The position numbers were made by a program, and so were the translations under genes. 64,000 nt of DNA, from NCBI RefSeq assembly GCF_003417535.1, contig NZ_QVLS01000001.1:372001-436000 (forward strand), read 5' to 3'. The DNA comes from Hydrogenophaga borbori. Its GTDB lineage: Bacteria; Pseudomonadota; Gammaproteobacteria; Burkholderiales; Burkholderiaceae_C. This document shows, one piece after another, positions 1 to 8,197 of the stretch; position 1 is the stretch's first letter, and every line of letters begins with the position of its first letter. The notes under the pieces are model-generated. The model was not told the origin of the DNA and searched no databases. It saw only the letters and a list, made by a program, of their open reading frames with translations.

Positions 1-381
1 AGCGCGGGTGCGGCGATGACCACCGCGCTGGTGTCGGCGCTCACCGGCATTCCTGTGCGCGCCGACGTGGCGATGACGGGCGAGATCACGCTGCGCGGCG
101 AGGTCACGGCCATCGGCGGCCTGAAGGAAAAGCTGCTGGCCGCGCTGCGTGGCGGCATCAAGACCGTGGTGATTCCGGAAGAGAACGTGAAGGACCTCGC
201 CGAGATTCCCGACAACGTGAAGGAAGGCCTGAAGATCGTTCCGGTGAAATGGATCGACAAGGTGCTGTCCATCGCGTTGGAACGCCAGCCCGTGCCGCTG
301 ACGGACGAAGAAGTCGCGGCCCAACTCGCGGCGGCCTCGGTGCGCGCGGCCACGGGCGAAACCGACGCGGTGAAACACTGA
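1..381 (+). CDS. lon: Lon protease, C-terminal part (5' end outside window)
   Basis: These are the last 126 residues of the ATP-dependent serine protease Lon, which degrades misfolded and regulatory proteins in the cytosol. The window opens exactly at the catalytic Ser of the Lon proteolytic domain: the first residues read SAGAAM, matching the GPSAG motif. The catalytic Lys partner is visible in [10 protein letters not shown] about 43 residues on, and [16 protein letters not shown] between them is the usual Lon signature. The gene continues upstream of base 1. A strong intrinsic terminator follows the stop directly. Family identity is secure; the ATPase and N-terminal domains cannot be seen. 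Confidence 0.97.
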   Translation, partial: SAGAAMTTALVSALTGIPVRADVAMTGEITLRGEVTAIGGLKEKLLAALRGGIKTVVIPEENVKDLAEIPDNVKEGLKIVPVKWIDKVLSIALERQPVPLTDEEVAAQLAAASVRAATGETDAVKH

Positions 382-416
382 AAAAAATCGAGGCCCCTTG
401 AAGGGACCTCGATTTT
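382..416 (+). terminator. Intrinsic terminator of lon
   Basis: A near-perfect hairpin (arms AAAATCGAGG and CCTCGATTTT, extended inward by CCCTT/AAGGG) with T-rich 3' flank starts right after the lon stop codon. The A-run on the left arm means it could also act on the minus strand. Confidence 0.88.
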
Positions 417-463
417 TGCGCTATACTTCTAGCTTCTGCAGAACGCAAGAACTGCTAGAAAAT

Positions 464-539
464 GCGGGAATAGCTCAGTTGGTAGAGCGCAACCTTGCCA
501 AGGTTGAGGTCGCGAGTTCGAACCTCGTTTCCCGCTCCA
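464..539 (+). tRNA. tRNA-Gly (GCC anticodon)
   Basis: A full cloverleaf can be drawn. The acceptor stem GCGGGAA pairs with TTCCCGC, the D arm contains AGCTCAGTTGGTAGAGC, the anticodon loop TTGCCAA carries GCC at 497-499, and the T arm contains GTTCGAACC. The 3' CCA is encoded (537-539). It is probably co-transcribed with the tRNA-Cys gene about 50 bases downstream. Confidence 0.97.
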
Positions 540-546
540 GATTCGC

Positions 547-574
547 AAAAAGGGAAGCTCGGCTTCCCTTTTTT
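547..574 (+). terminator. Hairpin with T-run between the two tRNA genes
   Basis: Arms AGGGAAGC (551-558) and GCTTCCCT (562-569) are flanked by A-run and T-run, giving a short intrinsic-terminator shape between tRNA-Gly and tRNA-Cys. It may attenuate or process the tandem tRNA transcript rather than end it fully. Confidence 0.7.
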
Positions 575-588
575 ATCGGGCCCGCTCC

Positions 589-662
589 GGCGCGTTAGCA
601 AAGCGGTTATGCAACGGATTGCAAATCCGTCTAGGGCGGTTCGACTCCGCCACGCGCCTCCA
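589..662 (+). tRNA. tRNA-Cys (GCA anticodon), integration target
   Basis: The acceptor stem GGCGCGT pairs with ACGCGCC, the anticodon GCA lies at 621-623 in loop TTGCAAA, the T arm GGCGGTTCGACTCCGCC is intact, and CCA is encoded at 660-662. The gene is complete at this left junction. Its last 47 bases (616-662) recur exactly at 2546-2592, so an integrating element used the 3' half of this tRNA as its attachment site and regenerated it on insertion. Confidence 0.97.
616..662 (+). repeat. attL: 3' part of tRNA-Cys, 47-bp direct repeat copy 1
   Basis: The sequence from the anticodon stem to the encoded CCA of tRNA-Cys is identical, base for base, to 2546-2592. The match breaks at 615/2545 on the left and 663/2593 on the right. 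This is the classic footprint of tyrosine-recombinase integration into a tRNA 3' end. Confidence 0.93.
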
Positions 663-686
663 AAAATCCTTATAAATCAATAAGTT

Positions 687-712
687 ACAGGGCCTTCATG
701 GCCCTTTCTTTT
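687..712 (+). terminator. Intrinsic terminator just inside the island
   Basis: Arms AGGGCC (689-694) and GGCCCT (700-705) are followed by TTCTTTTTGCTTTTT. It ends the tRNA-Cys transcript inside the left end of the inserted element and so keeps tRNA transcription from running into the operon antisense. Confidence 0.8.
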
Positions 713-769
713 TGCTTTTTGGGGTGTTTTGGACGCTTTGCCACCCCGATTTGAGTAGCACGCGACCCA

Positions 770-828
770 TAGACGGACTGGTTTGGTCGTCTAGCTGAGT
801 GACTCGGCTAGACGGACTACCAGTCCGT
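770..828. repeat. Cluster of nested inverted and direct repeats near attL
   Basis: Three elements overlap here. A hairpin has arms CGTCTAGCTGAG (788-799) and CTCGGCTAGACG (803-814), with one mismatch and a TGA loop. A perfect inverted repeat ACGGACT/AGTCCGT lies at 812-818 and 822-828. A 10-base direct repeat TAGACGGACT is found at 770-779 and 809-818. The dense arrangement resembles arm-type recombinase or accessory-factor sites. It lies downstream of the last gene of the minus-strand operon, so a terminator role is also possible. Confidence 0.6.
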
Positions 829-894
829 GCGGGCCGCTTTGCCACCGGCGAGGGAAGCGCAAGCGGTAGCTTCAATGACGTTCTCAGAATGACG

Positions 895-1296
895 TTATGG
901 TTGGGTGTCCGTGTCCGATGCCATGCCTTGCGTCTGATCGAGTTGTTGCAGGATGGTGTCTACTCGCTGTGTCCACTCAGCTCGACTGGAGTTCACCAGT
1001 CCTTTCGCGTTCGTCATATGACGCAGGATCGTCATGGCGGCCTCGACTAACGCTGGCGTCGGGATCACCAACTCGCATGCCACTTGGTGCACTTCTGTGG
1101 GCGGAGTCGTATTCGCATCGAGTTCGACTGCCTTGTGGAACACCACTCGCGACATGGGAAAACCAACTGCGAGCTGAGAGATGCCCTCTGCAAAGATCGC
1201 GGGGGTGGAGGCGGTCCGCACTATCTTCACTGGTCTTTGGGGATTGCTCGGCGCGGCTGCCTGTGTTGTCTCGCCTATCTTTGTCTTCGTACTCAT
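895..1296 (-). CDS. Unknown protein, third gene of the island toxin-antitoxin operon
   Basis: This 133-residue protein starts at the ATG of an ATGA overlap with the HigA-like gene, so it is translationally coupled to it. The first 30 residues are Thr/Ala/Pro-rich and likely disordered. The middle has alternating strands (AIFAEGISQLAVGF, SRVVFHKAVEL, ACELVIP), followed by amphipathic helices. The pattern of a strand pair followed by a helix after a CELVIPTPAL-type segment recalls small DUF3467 proteins, but that resemblance is weak. It does not look like the SecB-type chaperone that often forms the third gene of such operons. Position suggests a modulator, chaperone or accessory part of the system; function is unknown. 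Confidence 0.75.
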   Translation of the reverse strand: MSTKTKIGETTQAAAPSNPQRPVKIVRTASTPAIFAEGISQLAVGFPMSRVVFHKAVELDANTTPPTEVHQVACELVIPTPALVEAAMTILRHMTNAKGLVNSSRAEWTQRVDTILQQLDQTQGMASDTDTQP

Positions 1297-1886
1297 AAGT
1301 CTTTCTCGATGTGAGCAACGCACTCAGGTGTCTTGGTGCGTGTGATGAAGCCGCTGTTGTCTACGAACTCGTTGTCGAGTGAGATTCCAGCAAAGGGGCG
1401 GCTTCCCTCGCTAAGCGTGGCGTTGAAGTGCAGTGTCGCCGCTGGACGGAATATCGATTCCCAATGCGAGGAAGTCACTTCCAATGTCTCGGGGACGGGG
1501 TGCGCAGATGCAAACTCGACCACTAGATGCGAAGGGAGGTTCTCGCTGAAAAACGAAACACTCGAAGACTCCTCGTCGAAGCGGGGAACCAAGCGGTGCT
1601 CAGCGGATGGCCTGTACGTCTTCTGCAGCATGGTCACAAGCGACTCGAAGCAGACGCTAAGGCCAGTGTCAAAAGCATGACTGAGATCGAACAGGGTGTT
1701 GAGCGACAGGCGCCCATAGCTAGGATCTTCAAGTCTCGAGACAACTGCTTGCGACGTGTTCAGTTGATCGGCCAGTTCTTTTTGGGACCAACCTCGTTGC
1801 ACACGTAGTGCTCTGATCTGGTGAGCCACTGCGGTAGTGACCTCCGCTCGGACATAGGCATCGCGTGCGGCGCGACTAGTCTTCAT
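1293..1886 (-). CDS. HigA-like XRE-family antitoxin/repressor with C-terminal extension
   Basis: This 197-residue protein has a clear XRE helix-turn-helix at about residues 19-73 (IRALRVQRGWSQKELADQL, then SQAVVSRLED). It lies downstream of a HigB/RelE-type toxin gene and overlaps it by 11 bases, the usual HigBA order, so it is expected to bind and neutralise the toxin and repress the operon. ATG 1886 was chosen over the longer upstream frame because that frame lies wholly inside the toxin gene, and a GGAG lies about 13 bases before 1886. Typical HigA antitoxins are about 100 residues. Here some 100 extra residues follow, rich in beta-strand patterns, which could bind the toxin, the third protein or another trigger. 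Confidence 0.82.
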   Translation of the reverse strand: MKTSRAARDAYVRAEVTTAVAHQIRALRVQRGWSQKELADQLNTSQAVVSRLEDPSYGRLSLNTLFDLSHAFDTGLSVCFESLVTMLQKTYRPSAEHRLVPRFDEESSSVSFFSENLPSHLVVEFASAHPVPETLEVTSSHWESIFRPAATLHFNATLSEGSRPFAGISLDNEFVDNSGFITRTKTPECVAHIEKDL

Positions 1887-2292
1887 TCGAAGGAAAGTCT
1901 TCTCCAAGGACTTGGAGAGATACTGTTGATGCGCTTCCGTCTTTAACTTGCGCAATCCTTTTGTGCGCAGACTTGAACGCACCTGCGGGAGAGTAGACCC
2001 GCCCTTTGTGATAGCAGATAAGGACGATGACGAAGCTCTCTCCACCTTCCGCAAAGTAGCCAAGGGCGCGGGTTGCGCGGTTGTTCGCCTTGTAGCGGAT
2101 TTCATATATCGGATCCTCGTTCACAAGCTTCTTGGCTTGTGGTGACTGCCATTGCTCTCGTTCGGTTACTGCCAGATGAGCTACAGCCCTCGAAAACGCC
2201 TCGCGAGCGTAGTCGTCGTAGCTGTTGACCTCAGCCTGGACATCGTTGCGGCCACTGGGGGACACGTACACATCGAACCGCCAAAGCAGCAT
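1876..2292 (-). CDS. HigB/RelE-type toxin (phage Gp49-like family)
   Basis: This 138-residue protein opens with WRFDVYVSPSGRNDV and has the core YEIRYKANNRATRALGYF followed by FVIVLICYHK and an AFKSAHKRIAQV helix, the layout of the RelE/HigB (Gp49-like) ribosome-dependent mRNA interferases. The Arg/Lys-rich core and the Lys-Arg helix near the C-terminus fit RNA binding. It is the first gene of a three-gene operon and overlaps its antitoxin gene, as in HigBA systems. No strong Shine-Dalgarno precedes the start, and a possible promoter lies only about 15 bases upstream, so low or near-leaderless translation is likely. Toxicity is inferred from family and context. Confidence 0.82.
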   Translation of the reverse strand: MLLWRFDVYVSPSGRNDVQAEVNSYDDYAREAFSRAVAHLAVTEREQWQSPQAKKLVNEDPIYEIRYKANNRATRALGYFAEGGESFVIVLICYHKGRVYSPAGAFKSAHKRIAQVKDGSASTVSLQVLGEDFPSNED

Positions 2293-2312
2293 ATCAAATT
2301 TGCGATGACCAG

Positions 2313-2345
2313 ATTGTAGGAGTGGATACGTGGCGTCAGCTATGA
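2313..2345 (-). promoter_or_regulatory. Possible promoter of the toxin-antitoxin operon
   Basis: On the minus strand a TACAAT hexamer (2318-2313) lies about 20 bases before the toxin start. A partial -35 (CTGACG) sits 15 bases upstream of it. The -10 match is good, the -35 weak and the spacing short. Confidence 0.35.
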
Positions 2346-2489
2346 GCCATGTGGTCTACGAAGCGTGTGCGCTGATGCTCGTTGCCGTGCATCAACTCTA
2401 TGAAGGCTCATTGCGTCGCCAAATATATCTGTCAGCCATCTCCGATCTGCGTGTTTTGCATTATGGAATGCGGGTAGCGCAACGAGTAG

Positions 2490-2505
2490 CGGACAAAATT
2501 GTCCG
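2490..2505. promoter_or_regulatory. Perfect palindrome near attR (possible operator or recombination accessory site)
   Basis: Arms CGGACAA and TTGTCCG with a two-base AA centre lie about 40 bases inside the right attachment repeat. A smaller repeat GAAAA-TTCG-TTTTC follows at 2505-2518. They could bind the HigA-like protein or an excision factor. No gene starts here that I can support. Confidence 0.45.
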
Positions 2506-2545
2506 GAAAATTCGTTTTCTGACAACAACTTAGCTGGGATGTGTT

Positions 2546-2592
2546 GGATTGCAAATCCGTCTAGGGCGGTTCGACTCCGCCACGCGCCTCCA
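2546..2592 (+). repeat. attR: 47-bp direct repeat copy 2 (orphan tRNA-Cys 3' fragment)
   Basis: An exact copy of tRNA-Cys positions 616-662 without the 5' half of the gene, so it cannot fold as a tRNA. It marks the right end of the inserted element. Confidence 0.93.
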
Positions 2593-2604
2593 GACGATTC
2601 GATG

Positions 2605-2643
2605 AAAAAAGCACCTGTGCAGGTTTCTGCCAGGTGCTTTTTT
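2605..2643 (+). terminator. Original tRNA-Cys terminator, now right of the island
   Basis: Arms AAAAAAGCACCTG and CAGGTGCTTTTTT form a strong hairpin ending in a T-run. Its position 13 bases after the attR repeat suggests it followed the tRNA gene before insertion. It is symmetric, so it may also stop minus-strand transcription of the acyl-CoA dehydrogenase operon. Confidence 0.85.
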
Positions 2644-2646
2644 GTT

Positions 2647-2680
2647 GGCGCTGTCACCGCCGCAGATGGGTAACAGCGCC
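2647..2680. terminator. Second hairpin after the acyl-CoA dehydrogenase operon
   Basis: Arms GGCGCTGT (2647-2654) and ACAGCGCC (2673-2680) form a stem followed on the plus side by TTTGTG. It may contribute to termination of the minus-strand operon. Confidence 0.4.
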
Positions 2681-2715
2681 TTTGTGTTGGCTCTGCCGTG
2701 CGCCGTGGACTGAGT

Positions 2716-2759
2716 GGCCTTACAGGGCCTTACAGGGCCTTACAGGGCCTTAGGGGGCC

Positions 2760-2765
<6 letters not shown>
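2716..2765. repeat. Five 10-bp tandem repeats at the end of the acyl-CoA dehydrogenase gene
   Basis: Three exact GGCCTTACAG units (2716-2745) are followed by two variants, GGCCTTAGGG and GGCCTTAGGC. The stop codon of the minus-strand acyl-CoA dehydrogenase (2760-2762) lies in the last unit, so unit number changes only the 3' untranslated region. It is a candidate variable-number repeat. Confidence 0.85.
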
Positions 2766-4436
<1,671 letters not shown>

Positions 4437-4495
4437 TCGCAAACTCCGGGGGGCGCGCCACGGCCGGTGCCCTCGGGGGGGCGGCCGGGCGGGGG

Positions 4496-5224
4496 TTACT
4501 GCTTCTTCGCGCCGAGGTAGGTGTCGATGACGCGCGGGTCCACCGCGAGCTGCGCGGCCGGGCCCGCGAGCACCACGTCGCCGGTTTCCAGCACGTGGCC
4601 TTCGTCGGCCACGTTCAGGGCCGCGCGCGCGTTCTGCTCGACCAGCAGGATGCTCACGCCGCGCTCGCGCAGCGTCTCGATGATGCGGAAGATGTCGCGC
4701 ACGATCAGGGGTGCCAGGCCCAGGCTGGGCTCGTCGAGCATCAGCAGCTTGGGCTGGCCCATGAGCGCGCGGCCGATGGCCAGCATCTGGCGCTCCCCCC
4801 CCGACAGCGTGCCGGCCGCCTGTGCGCGGCGTTCCTTCATGCGCGGGAACAGCTCGTAGACCTGCTCCAGGCCATCGCGCCAGCGCGGCAGGCGCTGCTT
4901 CATCGGGCGCCAGCCGCCGAGCACGAGGTTGTCTTCCACGCTCATGGTGCCGAACAGCTCGCGCCGCTCGGGCACCAGGGCCAGGCCGGCCATCACGCGT
5001 TCTTCCAGCGTCAGGCGCGTGATGTCCTGGCCCGCGAAGCGCACCGCGCCGCGCAGCGGCAGCAGGCCCATCAGGGCGCCCAACAGCGTGGACTTGCCGG
5101 CGCCGTTGGGCCCGATCACCGTGACCACCTGGCCCGCGCGCACCGGCAGGTGGATGCCGTGCAGCACCTCGGCCTTGCCGTAGCCCGCGTGCAGGTCTTT
5201 CACTTCAAGCAGCAGCTGCGCCAT
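4496..5224 (-). CDS. Branched-chain-type ABC transporter ATPase, LivF family
   Basis: This 242-residue ATPase has a normal Walker A (GPNGAGKST), signature LSGGERQML and Walker B LLMLDEPS, and ends at the usual LivF length. With the LivM-LivG fusion, LivH and the binding protein it forms a complete inner-membrane import complex of the HAAT family. Its ATG follows the stop of the upstream fusion gene by one base, so the two are translationally coupled. Because the operon encodes an aryl/acyl-CoA ligase, the imported compound is more likely an aromatic or acyl acid than leucine. That substrate call is inference. Confidence 0.93.
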   Translation of the reverse strand: MAQLLLEVKDLHAGYGKAEVLHGIHLPVRAGQVVTVIGPNGAGKSTLLGALMGLLPLRGAVRFAGQDITRLTLEERVMAGLALVPERRELFGTMSVEDNLVLGGWRPMKQRLPRWRDGLEQVYELFPRMKERRAQAAGTLSGGERQMLAIGRALMGQPKLLMLDEPSLGLAPLIVRDIFRIIETLRERGVSILLVEQNARAALNVADEGHVLETGDVVLAGPAAQLAVDPRVIDTYLGAKKQ

Positions 5225-5225
5225 G

Positions 5226-7007
5226 TCAATGCTCCGTTCCGAGGTAGGCCGCGCGCACCTTTTCGCTGGCCTGGATCTCGGCCGGCGTGCCTTCCAGCAG
5301 CGGCGTGCCGAATTCCATCACCAGGATGCGGTCGGTCAGGTTCATCACGAAGTCCATGTCGTGCTCCACCAGCAGCAGGCTCAGGCCCTCGGCCTTGAGC
5401 TGGCGCAGCACCTCGGCCAGGGCCTGTTTCTCGCGGTGGCGCAGGCCGGCGGCGGGCTCGTCGAGCAGCAGCAGGGCGGGGTCGCTGGCCAGGGCTCGCG
5501 CGATCTCCACCAGCCGCTGGGGGCCCAGGGCGAGGTTGCCGGCGAGTTCGTGCAGGTGGTCGCCCAGGCCCACGCGGCGCAGCTGGCGCTCGGCCTCGGC
5601 GAGGGCGCGCGCTTCCTCGGCGCGGTCGGTGCGCAGCATGGCGGCCAGGGTGCCGCTGCCCGTGCGCAGATAGGTGCCCAGGGCCACGTTCTCCAGCACG
5701 GTCATGTCGGGCACCAGCTTGACGTGCTGGAAGGTGCGCGACAGGCCGCGGCGCGCGATCTCGCGCGCACCCTTGCCGTCCACGCGTTCGCCGCGCAGCC
5801 AGACCTCGCCGCTGGTGAGCGGCAGCACGCCCGAGACCAGGTTGAAGGTGGTGGACTTGCCCGCGCCGTTCGGGCCGATGAGGCCGAAGATTTCGCCGGC
5901 ACGCAGTGTGAAGCCGACGCCGTTGACGGCGACCAGGCCGCCGAAGGTGCGGCGCGCGTCCTTCACCTCAAGCAGCACGCTGCCGGCGGTGGGCTTGTCG
6001 CGCGCGGGCAGCGGCTCGGGTGCGTCCGCCGGAATGGCGCGGCGCCGCCGCGCCGGCAGCAGGCGCTCGATCGACGGCCACAGGCCGTTGGGCGCGAACT
6101 TGAGCACCAGCACCAGCACCACGCCGAAGACGATGATCTCGTAGCTGCCCGAGGTACCGAGCAGCGCCGGCAGCCAGGTCTGCAGCTGGTCTTCGGCCAG
6201 CTTGACCAGGGCCGCGCCCGTGAAGGCGCCCCACACATGGCCCACGCCACCGAGCACGGCCATGAAGAGGTACTCGATGCCGAACTTGATGCCGAAGGGC
6301 GAGGGGTTGACGCTGCGCTGCATGTGCGCGAACAGCCAGCCGGAGATCGAGGCCAGGATGGCGGCGATCACGAACATCAGCAGCTTGTGGCGGAAGGTGG
6401 AGGCGCCCATGGCCTCGGGCATGGTCTTGCCGCCGCCGCGGTGCACGTCGAGCGCGCGCATGATGCGACCGGGGCGCGAGTCGAGCAGTCGGGTGATGGC
6501 GATGGCCGCGGCGATGGCCACGAGCCAGATCAGGAGGTAGATGCGCCGCTCTTCCTGCAGGCTGATGCCGAAGAACTGGATGGCGGGCACGCCCAGCAGG
6601 CCGTCGTATTTGCCCAGGGCGTCGAGGTTGCCCATGGTGTAGAACAGGGCCAGGCTCCAGCAGATGGTGGCCAGCGGCAGGTAGTGGCCCGACATGCGCA
6701 GCGTGACCCAACCCAGCACCAGGGCCACGGCCACGGTGACGGCCAGGCCCGCGAGCAGGCCGAGCCAGGGCGACAGGCCCAGCTTCACGCTGAGGTAGGC
6801 GCTGGCGTAGGCCCCCAGGCCGGCGAAGGCCGCCTGGCCGAAGGAGGTGAGGCCGCCGATGCCGGTGAGCAGCACCAGGCCGAGCGCGACGAGCCCGAAC
6901 AGGCCCACGTAGTTGAGCTTGGTGATCCAGTAGTCGGGCACCGGCAGGAAAGGCACGGCGACCATGATCACGGTGAAGGCCAGCAGGCCGTAGCGACGGA
7001 TGTCCAT
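5226..7007 (-). CDS. Fused ABC permease-ATPase (LivM-LivG fusion)
   Basis: One 593-residue chain joins a LivM-type permease (about residues 1-300, multiple hydrophobic segments, LGLVLLTGIGGLTSFGQAAF) to a LivG-type ATPase (about 325-593). The ATPase part has Walker A GPNGAGKST, Walker B LLLLDEPAAGL and the H-loop LLVEHDMDF. The signature region reads LALGPQRL instead of the common LSYGQQRL, a departure worth noting. The start at 7007 is preferred over an ATG six codons earlier because GAGGAG lies 7 bases before it and it follows the livH stop by one base. LivM-LivG fusions occur in Burkholderiales and should fix the permease:ATPase ratio in the complex. Confidence 0.92.
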   Translation of the reverse strand: MDIRRYGLLAFTVIMVAVPFLPVPDYWITKLNYVGLFGLVALGLVLLTGIGGLTSFGQAAFAGLGAYASAYLSVKLGLSPWLGLLAGLAVTVAVALVLGWVTLRMSGHYLPLATICWSLALFYTMGNLDALGKYDGLLGVPAIQFFGISLQEERRIYLLIWLVAIAAAIAITRLLDSRPGRIMRALDVHRGGGKTMPEAMGASTFRHKLLMFVIAAILASISGWLFAHMQRSVNPSPFGIKFGIEYLFMAVLGGVGHVWGAFTGAALVKLAEDQLQTWLPALLGTSGSYEIIVFGVVLVLVLKFAPNGLWPSIERLLPARRRRAIPADAPEPLPARDKPTAGSVLLEVKDARRTFGGLVAVNGVGFTLRAGEIFGLIGPNGAGKSTTFNLVSGVLPLTSGEVWLRGERVDGKGAREIARRGLSRTFQHVKLVPDMTVLENVALGTYLRTGSGTLAAMLRTDRAEEARALAEAERQLRRVGLGDHLHELAGNLALGPQRLVEIARALASDPALLLLDEPAAGLRHREKQALAEVLRQLKAEGLSLLLVEHDMDFVMNLTDRILVMEFGTPLLEGTPAEIQASEKVRAAYLGTEH

Positions 7008-7008
7008 C

Positions 7009-8046
7009 TCAATGCTCCTCGTCATGCGGGTCGACGAAGGAGCGCCACAGCAGCACCGGCAGGATGGCGGTGAACACGATCACTTCCTTGAATGCACTGG
7101 CCCAGAAGGAGCCGAAGGCCTCGACCAGGCCCACGCCGAGCGCGCCCGCGAGCGCGAGCGGGAAGCTCGTGAGACCGGCGAAGACGGCGGCCACGAAGCC
7201 CTTGAGGCCGATGAGGAAGCCGCTGTCGAAGAACACGGTGGTGGTGGGGCCGATGAGCAGTCCCGAAAGCGCGCCGATGAAGGCCGCCAGCGTGAAGCTC
7301 AGCGAGCCGGCGGCGTCGGTGGAGATGCCCATGAGCCGCGCGCCCGTTTGGTTGACGGAGGTGGCGCGCAGCGCCTTGCCGGTGAGCGTGCGATCGAACA
7401 GCACGAACAGCGCGACGATGAGCGCGACCGAGGCGCCGAGAATGATGATGGCCTGCCCGCTGAGCGTGACCGGTCCGAGGCTCAGGCGCTCGTCCCAGAA
7501 CGGCGGGTTGCGGAAGCCTTCGGCACCGAAGAACACCAGGCCCAGACCGGTGAGCGCGAAGTGCACTCCGACCGAGACGATGAGCAGCACCAGCACGCTG
7601 GCGCTGGCCAGCGAGCGGTAGGCCAGTCGGTACACCAGCGGGCCCATGGGCGTGACCAGGGCCAGCGTGAGCAGGGCCTGCACGATCATGGGGGGCTGTT
7701 TCGGCACCAGCCAGGCGGTGAGGGCGCAGGCCACCAGTGGCAGCGCCGCGCTGCGCAGGGCCAGGCGCGCCCAGCGCGCCAGCGGCCAGGCCTCGCGCCA
7801 GGCGCGCACGGCGTCCAGCACGAGCACCAGCGCCACCATGAGCAGCAGCAGCCAGACCGTGCCGGGCAGGGCGCCGGTCTGGAACAGCGCCATGGTCAGC
7901 GCCGCGAAGGCGACGAACTCGCCCTGCGGAATGAAGACGATGCGGGTGACCGCGAACACCAGGACGAGGGCGATCGCCACCAGCGCGTAGATCGCACCGT
8001 TGATGACGCCGTCGACGCCGAGGATCGCAGCAATGCTCAGGTCCAT
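7009..8046 (-). CDS. Branched-chain-type ABC transporter permease, LivH family
   Basis: This 345-residue integral membrane protein has the LivH hallmarks: an N-terminal GVINGAIYALVAIALVLVF segment, the FIPQGEFVAFAALTM stretch, and eight or so hydrophobic segments. It pairs with the LivM half of the fusion downstream to make the membrane channel. ATG 8046 was chosen because GGGAG lies about 10 bases before it and because homologous LivH proteins begin near here; the longer frame would run into the dispersed repeat at 8118-8191. That repeat separates it from the binding-protein gene. Confidence 0.92.
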   Translation of the reverse strand: MDLSIAAILGVDGVINGAIYALVAIALVLVFAVTRIVFIPQGEFVAFAALTMALFQTGALPGTVWLLLLMVALVLVLDAVRAWREAWPLARWARLALRSAALPLVACALTAWLVPKQPPMIVQALLTLALVTPMGPLVYRLAYRSLASASVLVLLIVSVGVHFALTGLGLVFFGAEGFRNPPFWDERLSLGPVTLSGQAIIILGASVALIVALFVLFDRTLTGKALRATSVNQTGARLMGISTDAAGSLSFTLAAFIGALSGLLIGPTTTVFFDSGFLIGLKGFVAAVFAGLTSFPLALAGALGVGLVEAFGSFWASAFKEVIVFTAILPVLLWRSFVDPHDEEH

Positions 8047-8117
8047 GGGTTGCGGTCTCCCGTCATGTTCATCTCTTGTCTTTAAACGCCCGCCGGCTGC
8101 GCGTGTGAGCACGCAAC

Positions 8118-8191
8118 CCAGGGTGCCGCGGAACCGGCTTGGCCGGGCCGCAGGCACCGCCCCTTGAAGGGTCGCGCGAAGCGCGGCGGGG
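8118..8191 (-). repeat. Dispersed 75-80 bp palindromic repeat, copy C (REP-like)
   Basis: On the minus strand this matches copies at 40460-40538 and 41661-41738. It opens with CCCCGCCGCGCTTCGCGCGA, has a CCCTTCAAGGG core and ends with AAGCCGGTTCCGCGG. It lies in the gap between the binding-protein gene and livH and reads in the same direction as the operon, exactly as copy A does in the second ABC operon. It likely forms RNA stem-loops in the message. Confidence 0.85.
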
Positions 8192-8197
8192 TGGACC

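Larger units (their letters stand above)
616..2592. mobile_element. Minimal genomic island in tRNA-Cys (about 1.93 kb between 47-bp repeats)
   Basis: The segment from 663 to 2592 is bounded by perfect 47-bp copies of the tRNA-Cys 3' end and looks clearly poorer in G+C than the flanks (by eye roughly half, against about two thirds or more). It contains one minus-strand three-gene operon of toxin-antitoxin type and complex inverted repeats near both ends. No integrase, excisionase or replication gene is visible, so it is either a non-autonomous element mobilised in trans or the remnant of a larger island. The tRNA-Cys terminator that should lie just downstream of the gene is found beyond the right repeat (2605-2643), which fits insertion between tRNA and terminator. 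Confidence 0.85.

Noticed and set aside
398..598. Plus-strand ORF over tRNA-Gly
   Set aside because: It is the tRNA gene and its flanking hairpin read as codons.
895..1296. SecB-like chaperone of a toxin-antitoxin-chaperone system
   Set aside because: Position fits, but none of the SecB strand motifs are seen and the N-terminus is low complexity.
2330..2533. Possible 67-residue gene between the toxin-antitoxin promoter and attR
   Set aside because: GTG start without ribosome site, composition shows no coding bias, and it covers the palindromes near attR; kept as unsupported.
2340..2657. Minus-strand 105-residue frame across attR
   Set aside because: It reads through the tRNA-Cys fragment and the terminator hairpin, so the apparent protein is a shadow of those elements.
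4437..4495. Fourth copy of the REP-like element upstream of the acyl-CoA dehydrogenase
   Set aside because: GC-rich with a short G-run/C-run palindrome, but it does not share the CCGCGCTTCGCGCGA or AAGCCGGTTCCGCGG ends of the three true copies.
5223..7073. 616-residue plus-strand ORF opposite the LivM-LivG fusion
   Set aside because: A GC-rich antisense shadow: Gln/His/Gly/Ala-rich with no domain; the minus-strand protein has intact ABC motifs.
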